Below, piece by piece: positions 15,078 through 24,222 of a DNA stretch of 31,321 nucleotides. Numbering within the stretch: the stretch's first letter is position 1; every line of letters starts with the position of its first letter. The stretch lies in contig CABUDQ010000024.1 of NCBI GenBank assembly GCA_902490365.1, forward strand, positions 1 through 31,321, written 5' to 3'. The position numbers and the translations under genes were made by a program. The notes beneath the pieces are model-generated. The model was not told the origin of the DNA. It worked only from the letters and a program-made list of their open reading frames with translations, and did no database searches. The stretch is from an uncultured Collinsella sp. GTDB lineage: Bacteria; Actinomycetota; Coriobacteriia; Coriobacteriales; Coriobacteriaceae.

Positions 15078-16442
15078 CTACTCAGCAGCGCCGAGCGCAT
15101 TCACAGCGGCAACAAAAGCCGCAACCTGCTTGTCATCCATCTGCGTGGCTAAACGCCCCACGGGCTCGTCGTAAGCAAACTGCACCTTATCGATAAAGCA
15201 ATCCCAAGCACGCTCGTCCACACGCACGGCGGCCTCGCAGTACTGGCTGAGCTTTTTGAGTCCATACCAAAACGCATTCACATGGCGCGCAGGATCCTCA
15301 TCCAGCACCCCATCGTAGCGCCGTCCGTTAAACTCACGCATGCGCGCCACGGCAACCTCGAGCGAGTCGCCGCCGTCGGCCGAAGCCTCGTCCACAAGCT
15401 CGGGAATCGCAACCTCGCGCCGGACATTGTGCCTGGTAGCACCGTCGTACTCGCCCACCAACACGTCTTCGTCAAACCGATCATCGTAGTCGAAATAACT
15501 GCTACCCCGGCAAATCCCATGCAGCGAACCGGTGCCAAAGGCACGGAACAACCCGCCATCGGCAACAACGCACCTATAAGTCTCAAACGACTTCTTAACC
15601 TGAGAGAGCAACTCGGAAAGCTCTCCGGCATCGCACCCCGTCTCGCACGCGACGCAAGCAGACTTCGGCAACGATACCGGCTCCACCGTGCTCCCTGCAA
15701 CGCGGGCAGCGCGCTCGGCCCGATACGCTTGAGCTGCCAAGCGCGATCGCTGCGCAGCGCCACGCACATTCGCAAGTTCGCGCTCCAGCGCCACATCGCC
15801 AGTGACATCGCCAGCCACATCGTTCGCAAACCTGTCAGCACCCTGCGGGCCGGTCGCACTCAGCTCGGACTCAAACGTCGCCGTGATCATGCTGGCAAGG
15901 TCCGTTGCGTCGGCGGCACAACGCAGCTGCTCCAACTGCGTGCACAGCAGATCGGCATCCAGGGGCACCGCATCCACAACGCACACGTCACTCAGACGCG
16001 CCGCGCCCTGCAACACCAAAGCCCCCGCAGCATCGTAGGCCGCACGAACTCTGTCCGCCGTATTGGCGCGCAGCTTTACCTCGATAAACGCAAGCGTCTG
16101 CTCCAGGCGGGCCAATAGCTCGGCCTTGTCCTCCATGCGCAAAAAGGCAGCGTAGCGCCGCTCCATCTGCAACGGGCCCACAACGCCTACCTGCTTGCGA
16201 GCGCGCGCAAGCGATTCAGATTCAACGCGGCGCACATACCCGTCAACGGCCTTCACGGCAGACTCGCGCGCAGCACGCTCGGCGGCCTCGACGCCCCCGA
16301 TCACGCCCAGCAGCTCGCGGGAGCGCGCCTTGCGCAATAACTCCCCGCGATCGTACTGCTCAAGCGCCGTCTGACGCTTGGCTACCGACTCAAAGCCAAA
16401 GAGCTCATCGAGCAGCTCGCTAACAGAACGTTCTTCCGCCAT
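15078..16442 (-). CDS. 454-residue protein of unknown family in the BREX-like operon
   Basis: I do not recognise the family. Residues 1-130 are charged and probably form long helices or coiled coil. Residues 263-270 read CVACETGC, a cysteine cluster that could bind zinc. Residues about 305-350 are acidic with FDYDDRFDEDVLVGEYDG, and the C-terminal 100 residues look globular (HVNAFWYGLKKLSQYCEA). The ATG at 16442 has GAGGAGG upstream. It lies 93 bp after brxL with an intercistronic hairpin between. It is not one of the standard BREX proteins. It may be an effector or regulator added to this locus. Confidence 0.7.
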   Translation of the reverse strand: MAEERSVSELLDELFGFESVAKRQTALEQYDRGELLRKARSRELLGVIGGVEAAERAARESAVKAVDGYVRRVESESLARARKQVGVVGPLQMERRYAAFLRMEDKAELLARLEQTLAFIEVKLRANTADRVRAAYDAAGALVLQGAARLSDVCVVDAVPLDADLLCTQLEQLRCAADATDLASMITATFESELSATGPQGADRFANDVAGDVTGDVALERELANVRGAAQRSRLAAQAYRAERAARVAGSTVEPVSLPKSACVACETGCDAGELSELLSQVKKSFETYRCVVADGGLFRAFGTGSLHGICRGSSYFDYDDRFDEDVLVGEYDGATRHNVRREVAIPELVDEASADGGDSLEVAVARMREFNGRRYDGVLDEDPARHVNAFWYGLKKLSQYCEAAVRVDERAWDCFIDKVQFAYDEPVGRLATQMDDKQVAAFVAAVNALGAAE

Positions 16443-16479
16443 GGCAAGGCCTCCTCACGCGCAGCGCGCCAACATGCCC

Positions 16480-16523
16480 GCGGGCTCACGTGCGCATCAA
16501 ACACCTCGCGCACGCAAGCCCGC
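16480..16523 (-). other. Intercistronic hairpin between brxL and the 454-residue gene
   Basis: On the minus strand GCGGGCT-TGCGTGCGC (16523-16508) can pair with GCGCACGTGAGCCCGC (16495-16480) around a 12-base loop, with a small internal mismatch. There is no T-run, so it is more likely a processing or stability element that separates brxL from the downstream genes than a full terminator. Confidence 0.5.
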
Positions 16524-16535
16524 GCGCTCGCATCC

Positions 16536-18899
16536 CTATAGATCCAACGCCTTCTTCGCAGCATCGACCGGGTCGCCATCCATGTAGAACACCGGGCTCA
16601 ACCCCGAGATAATCTCGGAGGAAACGCTCTGCAGGCCCGCGATGGCGCTCAGCGGCAATATCACGCGCTTGGCGCCGGCGTTTTTGGCCACGCGCATGAT
16701 GTCCTCGAGCCCGCGGATCTCATCCATAGAGCCCGACATGCGCAAGATTCCCGGAACCGCCAGCGCGGACATCACCGGGCGGTTGCACGCCGCGGAGCAC
16801 AGGCCCACAAACTCGGCAAGCGAGACTTCTTCGGACAGACCCTTGCTCTGCAGGTCGTTATAGAACAGCAGGTAGTCCTTTGAGCCAATGTGCATGCCCG
16901 GCGCCACACGGTTCGCCAGGTTCACAAAGTTGTCGAACGCGGCCTCCAGCGTATCGCGCACCGGCTTGTTAAAGGCAACGCCCTCGTGCTTAAACTTGCA
17001 CTCGCCGGCGACAGCCTTGTTCTCCAGCTTGTACACGGCAACCTCGCCGCTCTGCGACCTGCCCACGCCAAACACGTGACCGGACAGCAGCGGGCCATCG
17101 GGAATCAACGTATCCTCGGACTGCTCGGGCACGCGCACCACGTGCACGTCCTGCGGATTGTCGGCATCCATATAGCCCAGGTTGACGTCGATAAACTCGA
17201 CGCCCGCCATAATCTTGAGCTGCTCCTTTACGCGGCGACGGCCCTCGATGGCGTAGTCCAGCAGCCAACGAACGTCGTCCTTGTCCATAGCCTCGTCAGG
17301 GAACAGCAGCTTGGCCAGGCCGCTAAAGGACTTGCGCGCGGCAATCTCGTCACGCTTGTTAAAGTCGCTGTTAAAGCGGAAGTAGCGGTCGATATGATGC
17401 GTAAAGTCCTTGCGGCGCATCTCCTTGCAAAACTCCGACAGACAGTCGGTGATTAAGCCGTAATGCCCGGTCAGCAGGCTCGAACGCATCTTGGGAATCT
17501 CCCAGCCCGGCAGGTAATAGTGGATACGGTCGAAGAAGGCCGAATCGTTGTTAAACTCCGGCGGGAACGGATCAAACAGGTGCGTGGTCTTAAGGACGTT
17601 TTGCACGGTGTCGTTGATGTTGCCCTCAAAAACCATGGAGGCATCGGCGTTAATCTGGTCGCGGCCCCGCGCGTAGCTGCCACTCGCCATATAGTCCTTC
17701 ATGATCTGTACGGCGTTGGTGTCCTTAAAGCGCATGCCGGCGACCTCGTCGAACGTCACGCAATCCCAATGGCCCACCAAGCCCACGCGGTCGGCGCGCA
17801 TGGAGTTCATACGGCCGAACAGGTTGGCCGTGGTGGTCTGCCCGCCCGAAAGCAAGATGGCGTAGGGCGAAACCTCTTTGTAGATATGGCTCTTGCCGGT
17901 ACCGCGGGGACCAAGCTCGCACAGATTGTAGTTGCGCTCGATGAGCGGCACCATGCGCTCGATAAAGTGCAGGCGCTCCTTCTCCGAAAGCTCGCTGGGC
18001 TCATAGCCGGCAGAGCGCAGCAGCATGTTGAGCCACTCGTCGCGCGAGAAATACTGACGCTCCTCGATCATGGCGTCCAGGTCCAGGTTGGGCATCTGGA
18101 TGGGCGTGAGCGACGCCACGCTAAACGGAGAGTCCTCGGGCCCGCGCTTTTTGTGCTTGGCCTTGGAGCGGCGCGGCGCATCGTCGCCAAAGACTTCCAT
18201 GCCAAACTCGTCTTCCTCTTCCATGGGACGACGATACTCGATGCTCATAATGCACCAAATACCGCCCTGGAGAATCTTGGAATAGTCGCGCACGTACTCG
18301 GCTGGCATCACAAACGGCTCAATGGTCAGGTTGGCAAACGACGCCACGTAGATGTCTTTGTACTCGTCGAGCTTGGCCGTCACCTTATCGATGATGGTAA
18401 AGCGACCCAGCTCGCGGATCTTGGACTTAATGCGCTCGGACTCGTCGGGACGCACGTAGTTATCGGTGAGGATCTTGCGGATGCGCCCCAGGCCCTCCGC
18501 CACGGCGTCCTCGTCGTCGGTTGAGCAGTACATGCCCAGCAGGTACTCCAGCACAAAGGTAGGCACGTTGGCGCCACGCTTCATAAGGGCCGTGAGGTCC
18601 TTGCGCACGATCTTGCCGCCAAAGTGCTCGAGCAGCTTGCCGTCCAGTACATCCATGTCGCAACCGTCGTCCTCGGGAGCGTCGGCCACGGCCTGGGCAT
18701 AGCCATCGGTCGAGGACTCGTCCTCGGCGGGCGCCGCAACCTCAGCGGGCGCGGCAGCAGTCGCCGGCTCCGGGGCAGGCGCAGCGGTCTCGGCCTCCGG
18801 GGCCTTCACGGGCGCGGCCTCAGGCATCGCAGCCTCCGCAGGCACATCCACATCAATCGAGGGGACTTCCCACAGATCGTCGTCATGGCTATCAAACAT
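16536..18899 (-). CDS. brxL: BREX Lon-like AAA+ protein BrxL
   Basis: A 787-residue BrxL homologue. Residues 1-75 are an acidic Ala/Pro/Glu linker absent from typical ~680-residue BrxL. The BrxL N-terminal domain spans about 85-230. The AAA+ core has Walker A GPRGTGKS (330-337) and Walker B VTFDEVAG (381-388), and a Lon-like domain follows from about 600. The canonical Lon PKDGPSAG serine box is not seen as such. BrxL is a DNA-binding AAA+ factor of type 1 BREX phage defence. The ATG at 18899 is chosen because AGGAG lies 8 bases upstream; a GTG at 18908 would be too close. Its start is 11 bp past the pglZ stop. Confidence 0.92.
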   Translation of the reverse strand: MFDSHDDDLWEVPSIDVDVPAEAAMPEAAPVKAPEAETAAPAPEPATAAAPAEVAAPAEDESSTDGYAQAVADAPEDDGCDMDVLDGKLLEHFGGKIVRKDLTALMKRGANVPTFVLEYLLGMYCSTDDEDAVAEGLGRIRKILTDNYVRPDESERIKSKIRELGRFTIIDKVTAKLDEYKDIYVASFANLTIEPFVMPAEYVRDYSKILQGGIWCIMSIEYRRPMEEEDEFGMEVFGDDAPRRSKAKHKKRGPEDSPFSVASLTPIQMPNLDLDAMIEERQYFSRDEWLNMLLRSAGYEPSELSEKERLHFIERMVPLIERNYNLCELGPRGTGKSHIYKEVSPYAILLSGGQTTTANLFGRMNSMRADRVGLVGHWDCVTFDEVAGMRFKDTNAVQIMKDYMASGSYARGRDQINADASMVFEGNINDTVQNVLKTTHLFDPFPPEFNNDSAFFDRIHYYLPGWEIPKMRSSLLTGHYGLITDCLSEFCKEMRRKDFTHHIDRYFRFNSDFNKRDEIAARKSFSGLAKLLFPDEAMDKDDVRWLLDYAIEGRRRVKEQLKIMAGVEFIDVNLGYMDADNPQDVHVVRVPEQSEDTLIPDGPLLSGHVFGVGRSQSGEVAVYKLENKAVAGECKFKHEGVAFNKPVRDTLEAAFDNFVNLANRVAPGMHIGSKDYLLFYNDLQSKGLSEEVSLAEFVGLCSAACNRPVMSALAVPGILRMSGSMDEIRGLEDIMRVAKNAGAKRVILPLSAIAGLQSVSSEIISGLSPVFYMDGDPVDAAKKALDL

Positions 18900-18910
18900 A
18901 GGGCACACTC

Positions 18911-21592
18911 CTAAAAACCAAAGTCAGCAACGGGGGCAAACGAAACGGCAATGGTGTACGTCTCGCGCCAAACGATCTTGCCCGACTGGGCATCGCGACA
19001 AACCAGCAAATGGGACGAACCGGATCCAAATGACATGCCTGTCTTAAGCGTAAAGCGAGCCTCGACCACGCGGTCCTGCGGGTTGGGCGAGGTCATGTCC
19101 GCATGCACGCGAGCAACATCGCTCACCTCGTTGCCGGTATCGTCGGTAAACACCAGCTCGTACTCACACGGCAGAACCTTGCCCGTAGCGGCCTCCTCCT
19201 GCAGCAACTTAATGCCAAACAGCGAGTTGGTAACACGACGGCTCTCGCTCAGCACGCGCAGCTTCGCAGTCTGCGTATCAACGAATTCCTTTGAGGAGAC
19301 ACTCAGGCGACGATACCCGACCACCGGCACCACAAGCTCCTGCAAGCTCACGCCGCCATGCACGTAGCGCTTGGTTCCGCCGGGTCGCTTGTAGTGCACG
19401 ATCCCGCGCGGAGCCAAGCCAACATAGCCGCCGCCCGGCACCACATGATCCATGTTCATGGCCAAATACGGGCTACCGTCCGCACCGTTAGCGATATCGG
19501 CCAAGGCGTCGCCCTGAGCAACCACCGCATGGCGCTTGCCAAATAGCACCGGATCGTCGGGCAGGTCGTTCTTGCCCAGGAACAGGCATTCCGGCAGCTC
19601 GTTGGCCGTGTACAAAAAGCCATGGTCGGATGTGATCGTCACGCGGGCGCCCGGAGCGTCGGTGCACACGCGCTTGGCGATCGAGACCAGCTCATCCGCG
19701 CTCTCGGCGCATGCATCAAACACGTCGCTTTCGGTGGCGAGCTTCTCCCCCGTCGCGTCGATCTTGTTGTGATACAGGTACACGATCTCGCTGGACTTGA
19801 GCAGTTCCTTGCGTTCGGCGGCAGACATGTCCAGATACGCCGCGGCACTCAGGGCACGACCCGTAGGCGCGGCCTTCTGCAGCGCCGCCTGGCGCTCAAC
19901 CGTAGAACCCGTGGGCATGCCATCGAGCAGCACAGCACCCGTTTCCATGTTGAGCGTCATGGCCTGATGCGGCAACAACGCCGGCATGCCCATCTCGGTA
20001 ATAGAGGGAAACATCGCCTGCACGCTACCCATGCGCACCTCGCCGCCACGCTCGCGCTCCAAAGCGGCAGCCACGTCCTGCGCCACCTCGTAACGCAGCG
20101 CATCGCTAATCAGGACCACCTTGGTCTTGGCACTACCAGCATACGTGGGCAGCGTCTCCCAATAGAACAGGTCTTGGCGGGCGACACCCTCAACATAGCC
20201 AGCATCGCGCCACTGCGCCTGAGCGGCATTGGCCCAGCACGCGTTGCTCTCGGTCAGATACCAGTTAACGTAGTTGTTCTCGGCCCACTCGACCGCGCGG
20301 CGCTCGGGCTCCTCCAGCAGGTCGACACCACGCAGCTTGCAGCGCTCGTTGGCCTGACGCAGTGCGCGATAGGCCGCATCCATGCGCCACCAATCTGTGG
20401 TATAGGCCTCCCACACCTCGGCCGCCTGGGCAATATGAAATCCGCCTGCATGGTCGCGCTTAAAGGCCGCCATGTCGGCCAGCGCCAAAAGCACCTGGTA
20501 GTAGCAGGCAACATCGTCGTACCAGCACAGGTCGCGACGGGCCGCGGCAACACGACGGGCCTCATCAACGCGATCGGCTCCCTGCGCCAACGAGGTGAGC
20601 AGGTCGCTCAAAATGGCCTCGTCAACGCACGGGAACACATCCAGACGCAGCAGATCGTCGGTTGACAGAGCGCCAAACACATGGCGCAGGCCGCACGCGT
20701 CCTGGACCAGCTCGCAAATCTCGCGCAGATCATCAGACGCCGCAGCGTCGCCCGCCCATTCGCGGACGACCGCGATGCAATACGGCGCATAGGCAGGTGC
20801 AATATGGTTGGAAAGCTTTTGCAGCGCAGCCGCCGGCACCAGCGATGCCGCGGCCGTGAGCAGCACATGGGCGGCAAAATCCTGCAGCGAGTCGCGCTCG
20901 AACAGCGCACCCTCAAAGCCCGTACGCTGACGCACAAAAGCAGCAAGACTGTCGGCGGCCTCAAACATTTGCACCAGCTCCGACAGCGCCTCCGGGCCAC
21001 CGTGCAGCAGCTTAGTCAGGCACGCGCGCACAATAAACGGCATGGTGGCAGCACTGGGGTCCGAGCCGTCAAACATGGCGGCCAGCAGGCCCAGCTCAAC
21101 ATCGGCCGCACACGCAGGCGCGGGCATGCACTTGGAAAACTTGGCGACGCGGCCCTTGGCGGCAAAGAACGACTTGTGCGCCTGCAGAGCCTTGCGAATA
21201 TCCCGTGCGTTCGAAGCCCCCAGCTGATCGGCCAGCAGCGACAGATAGTCCGCCGAGAACTGATCGGCGTACAGCTCAACATCGGCCAGCCAATCGCCTT
21301 CGAGGCTACCGCGCCCCTGCTGGCGATACACCAGCATGTCGCTCGTGGTGTCCTCGCGGGCGATAAGGCGCTTGACCTCAAACATATGCCCGTCGCAAGC
21401 CTCCACAAAGCGCACCGGACGCGGCAAGCGTTGCTCTACCGCTTCGCCAAATCCGCCCTCGGCAAGCTCGGCAAACGTGGCGGCAAACTCGCCCTCTGCG
21501 TCGTGCCACACCACCACGCGGCGCTCACGGCAATCGGGCAACGGCTGCTCAAAGCGCGCTGCCAGCTCTTCAATTACATCGAACTTTGCCAT
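18911..21592 (-). CDS. pglZ: BREX-1 alkaline phosphatase-fold protein PglZ
   Basis: An 893-residue type A PglZ. The first ~480 residues are a helical N-terminal region (WFYWET-like end at LFYWETLPTYAG). The alkaline phosphatase-like core holds VVLISDALRYE (492-502, metal aspartate 497), the nucleophile region PSITEMG (529-535), ITSDHGFLY (653-661, Asp656 and His657) and HGGVSLQELVVPVV (745-758). These metal-binding positions look intact, so the enzyme is not obviously dead. PglZ is essential in known BREX systems. It lies 60 bp after the pglX fragment and 11 bp before brxL. The ribosome binding site at the ATG (21592) is weak (GGGATTG). Confidence 0.93.
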   Translation of the reverse strand: MAKFDVIEELAARFEQPLPDCRERRVVVWHDAEGEFAATFAELAEGGFGEAVEQRLPRPVRFVEACDGHMFEVKRLIAREDTTSDMLVYRQQGRGSLEGDWLADVELYADQFSADYLSLLADQLGASNARDIRKALQAHKSFFAAKGRVAKFSKCMPAPACAADVELGLLAAMFDGSDPSAATMPFIVRACLTKLLHGGPEALSELVQMFEAADSLAAFVRQRTGFEGALFERDSLQDFAAHVLLTAAASLVPAAALQKLSNHIAPAYAPYCIAVVREWAGDAAASDDLREICELVQDACGLRHVFGALSTDDLLRLDVFPCVDEAILSDLLTSLAQGADRVDEARRVAAARRDLCWYDDVACYYQVLLALADMAAFKRDHAGGFHIAQAAEVWEAYTTDWWRMDAAYRALRQANERCKLRGVDLLEEPERRAVEWAENNYVNWYLTESNACWANAAQAQWRDAGYVEGVARQDLFYWETLPTYAGSAKTKVVLISDALRYEVAQDVAAALERERGGEVRMGSVQAMFPSITEMGMPALLPHQAMTLNMETGAVLLDGMPTGSTVERQAALQKAAPTGRALSAAAYLDMSAAERKELLKSSEIVYLYHNKIDATGEKLATESDVFDACAESADELVSIAKRVCTDAPGARVTITSDHGFLYTANELPECLFLGKNDLPDDPVLFGKRHAVVAQGDALADIANGADGSPYLAMNMDHVVPGGGYVGLAPRGIVHYKRPGGTKRYVHGGVSLQELVVPVVGYRRLSVSSKEFVDTQTAKLRVLSESRRVTNSLFGIKLLQEEAATGKVLPCEYELVFTDDTGNEVSDVARVHADMTSPNPQDRVVEARFTLKTGMSFGSGSSHLLVCRDAQSGKIVWRETYTIAVSFAPVADFGF

Positions 21593-21652
21593 CTAACAAT
21601 CCCACTGTCATACCGGTCAAAACAATTCGCGTAACGCGTAATCACGTATGCG

Positions 21653-22621
21653 TTATTTTATCTTTGCCAGCACATCCTGGAACTTGGCATAGTTGACCTT
21701 AACGCCGTCGTCCAGGTCGATCTTGATCATCTGATCGGCCAGGTGATGCAGCTTTTCCTCGTAGGCAACGGTCTCGGTCAGCTGGTCCTTGAGCTTTTTG
21801 ATGCGCTTAGTCAACGCGACCTTCTCGCCGCGCTCGGCCGTGGCCAGCGCGTCCTCGGCGTCGGCGATCTGCGAGCGATAGCGCTCCTGCTGCTCGTGCA
21901 CATAGTCGGTACGAATACGCGCCAACAGGTCGGGCGTGTAGCGGTGCATGTACACCAGGGCCATAAAGCCGTTCTTTTTGCCCGAGTCAAACAGCCAGTA
22001 GATGGGACGTTTCTTATAGGTCTGGCAGTGGTCCTTAAAGAAGTCCTTCAAAAAGTAGGTGCGGATCACCTCGCGCGAGGTACCCTTGCCGCCGAGCGCC
22101 TCGGCAATAAAGGCCAGGTTCTGCTCGAGCGTCTCCTCGCCGTACACAGTGCGCACAAAGTCGATAAAGTAGCGCACGATGTCGTCGTCAAAGTACTCGT
22201 CATCGGTAATGGGTAGCACGTTATCGCCATCGGGCATAAATGTCACGTGATCGGGATCGGGCATCTTGGCCAGATAGTCGTCGACCGTGGCGCCCTGATC
22301 GGCCAAGACCAAACCGTCCACGTCCAGCGAATAGCGACCGAACATGCAACCCACGGCATAGCTCATGAGCGAGGTAATCTCGTCGCGCTTGGTGCGCACA
22401 TACTTGTTGCCCTTGTAGCTCTCGGGGATCTCATCGACGGTATCGAAGATGCGCGCCACCGATACGTACTTGTCCTCGACCTCGATGGGCACCTCGCCCT
22501 CCATGTTGTAGATCTTGGCAAAGATTCGGTTGAGCTCTTCCTCGTTAGCGCGAAGCTGCTCAAAGCGAGCATTGACCTCGGCCTTGCGAGCCTCGTATTT
22601 ATCGGCGAGCAACGTTGCCAT
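21653..22621 (-). pseudogene. pglX: C-terminal ~320 residues of BREX PglX, without the methyltransferase domain
   Basis: A 322-residue reading frame matching the end of type 1 BREX PglX, which is normally about 1200 residues. Diagnostic stretches are RANEEELNRIF (24-34), YAVGCMFGRYSLD (88-100), the ITDDEYFDDDIVRYF block (138-152), GGKGTSREVIR (177-187) and KRPIYWLFDSGKKNGF (204-219), followed by a coiled coil and LHHLADQMIKIDLDDGVKVNYA. The N6-adenine methyltransferase core (NPPY motif) is missing, and the 320 bp upstream hold no trace of it. The frame is intact with an ATG at 22621 but only a weak ribosome binding site. It is either a remnant or a deliberate stand-alone C-terminal module; I list it as a truncated gene. 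Confidence 0.85.
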
Positions 22622-22790
22622 ATCTCTATCCCATCCAATCAGGACCGATTAAAAGCCCAATAAAACTAGCTAAGTCAATATAGACAAGTCTACCCGACAG
22701 CAAAGCAAATAGCGCCCCGTGCAGAGCATTCGCAGGCACCATTTTGAGGGTACGCCCACTACAGGCCGACCCCGCTTCGCAGCCAATATG

Positions 22791-22845
22791 TATTAACTTA
22801 CTCCACCAGCTCCACCATTTGTTGAGCAACAAGTGCGAGCGGTAG
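22791..22845. repeat. Left direct repeat of the 6.9-kb cassette
   Basis: A 55-bp sequence repeated in the same orientation at 29716-29770. The last 31 bp (22815-22845) are identical and the first 24 are similar. The core contains TTGTTG-AG-CAACAA, a short palindrome that could be a recombinase site. The 322 bp between the pglX fragment and rloA hold this repeat, the hairpin TAGAC-AA-GTCTA (22681-22692) and the rloA promoter; no gene is seen, although a 19-codon ATG frame on the minus strand overlaps the repeat. Confidence 0.85.
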
Positions 22846-22880
22846 CACAAACGGCATAGATGTCACTATTTTCCGTAATA

Positions 22881-22910
22881 TTGTGACTATTCCACAAAAA
22901 AGCGTATAGT
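22881..22910 (+). promoter_or_regulatory. Promoter of the rloAB-like operon
   Basis: TTGTGA (22881-22886) and TATAGT (22905-22910) are separated by 18 bp and followed 20 bp later by AGGAGG and the rloA start. The inverted words GTCAC (22862-22866) and GTGAC (22883-22887) overlap the -35 box and may form an operator. Confidence 0.55.
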
Positions 22911-22943
22911 ATGTTGCTTACAACCAACTAGGAGGTGCTCCTT

Positions 22944-24221
22944 ATGTTGTTAGAGTTCAGCTTTAAAAACTTCCGCTCCATTAAGGACGAGGCCGTATTG
23001 TCAATGCTGCCCGTCAATTCCTACAAGGAGCATCAGGAGAATGTCCATCCCTGCAGCATCCCCGGCACCGGCACGGACGGCGTGCTCACCGCGGCGGCCA
23101 TCTACGGACCCAACGCTTCCGGAAAGACCAATCTGTTGCGAGCGGTTCACTTCTCTCGCAACCTCGTTTTAGGTATCACGCATCCGGCCCATCTGCCCCG
23201 ACGTCAAAACTTTGTTGGCAACAGCGATCCAACAACCTTTAGCTATACGTTCTACACCGACGGCACTCGCTACGAGTACGAATTCGCCCTAGACGACGAT
23301 GGCGCCCTCAGCGAGACGCTCAGCGTAAGCCCCAAGGCCAAACGCCTTGTCTACGAGAGGTTCCGCAACGACGATGGCACGTACTCCGTCAAGCAAGGCT
23401 CCAAATATACCGGCATATCTACCAAGCTCAAGGGCTATACGGATCCCGGGTTTGTTCTTGGCATGCTTGCAAACTACGGTATCGAGCCCTGCGTTAAGGC
23501 GATGCGCTGGTTTGTCGACAACCTGGTTGTAGCCAATCGCGAAGCCCCTATTCCCGATGCGGAGCTCATGGACAAGCTCGCTGCGTTGGGCGAGACAAAA
23601 TTCAAAAAGGTCATCAAGGCCATTAGCTCCGCGGACCTGGGCATTACCGGGGTGCAGCTTAAAGTCGACGACATGACCGAGGATGAAAAGAGCGCCCAAA
23701 AGGAAAACGCCGACAAACTCGCCGCCGTATTCGAAGCGCTCACGGGCCAAAAACCCAACGGTGTCGAGATACCCGATAAAAAGGTAGCCATGCAGTTCCG
23801 GCATGAAATTGGCGGACATAACGTTGGCTTTGGCCTTGACGACGAATCCCTTGGAACAAGGACCATGCTCGATCTGGCCGTCGACTTTATCGATGCTATC
23901 GATGCTGGCCGGACCCTGTTCGTCGACGAAGTCGAACGCAGCCTCCACCCGATGCTGCTCGAAAGCCTTGTGGCATTGTTCTTTGATCCGGAACTCAACG
24001 AATACGGAGCACAGCTCATCTTTACGACGCATGACTTGTCCTTCCTGAGGGGCGGAGAGCTTCGTCGCGACCAGATTTGGTTTGTAGAGAAGGATCCGCA
24101 GAGTGGTTCTTCCGACATCTATCCGCTCTCCTCTTTCTCCCCCAGAAAGGACGAGAGCCTAATCAACCGTTACCTCTATGGCGCCTACGGAGCCGTACCC
24201 TACGTTGAGAAGGTGTCCTAA
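22944..24221 (+). CDS. RloA/AbiLi-like AAA15-family ATPase
   Basis: A 425-residue ABC-type ATPase of the OLD/AAA15 group. The N-terminus MLLEFSFKNFRSIKDEAVLSM is typical. Walker A GPNASGKT is at 55-62, a signature-like DDESLGTRTML at 299-309, Walker B TLFVDEVERSLHP at 324-336 and the switch histidine in TTHDLSF at 361-367. Such proteins pair with RloB/AbiLii in abortive-infection modules, where the ATPase probably senses phage and restrains or activates the partner. The ATG at 22944 follows AGGAGG by 8 bases. The rloB-like gene begins one base after the stop, so the two are co-translated. Confidence 0.9.
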   Translation: MLLEFSFKNFRSIKDEAVLSMLPVNSYKEHQENVHPCSIPGTGTDGVLTAAAIYGPNASGKTNLLRAVHFSRNLVLGITHPAHLPRRQNFVGNSDPTTFSYTFYTDGTRYEYEFALDDDGALSETLSVSPKAKRLVYERFRNDDGTYSVKQGSKYTGISTKLKGYTDPGFVLGMLANYGIEPCVKAMRWFVDNLVVANREAPIPDAELMDKLAALGETKFKKVIKAISSADLGITGVQLKVDDMTEDEKSAQKENADKLAAVFEALTGQKPNGVEIPDKKVAMQFRHEIGGHNVGFGLDDESLGTRTMLDLAVDFIDAIDAGRTLFVDEVERSLHPMLLESLVALFFDPELNEYGAQLIFTTHDLSFLRGGELRRDQIWFVEKDPQSGSSDIYPLSSFSPRKDESLINRYLYGAYGAVPYVEKVS

Positions 24222-24222
24222 G

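Noticed and set aside
17463..20665. Long plus-strand frames opposite brxL and pglZ
   Set aside because: Their composition mirrors the third-codon GC of the minus-strand genes and no start signal or motif is present.
22626..22850. 74-codon minus-strand frame before the pglX fragment
   Set aside because: No ribosome binding site and no resemblance to PglX, so it does not restore the missing part of the protein.
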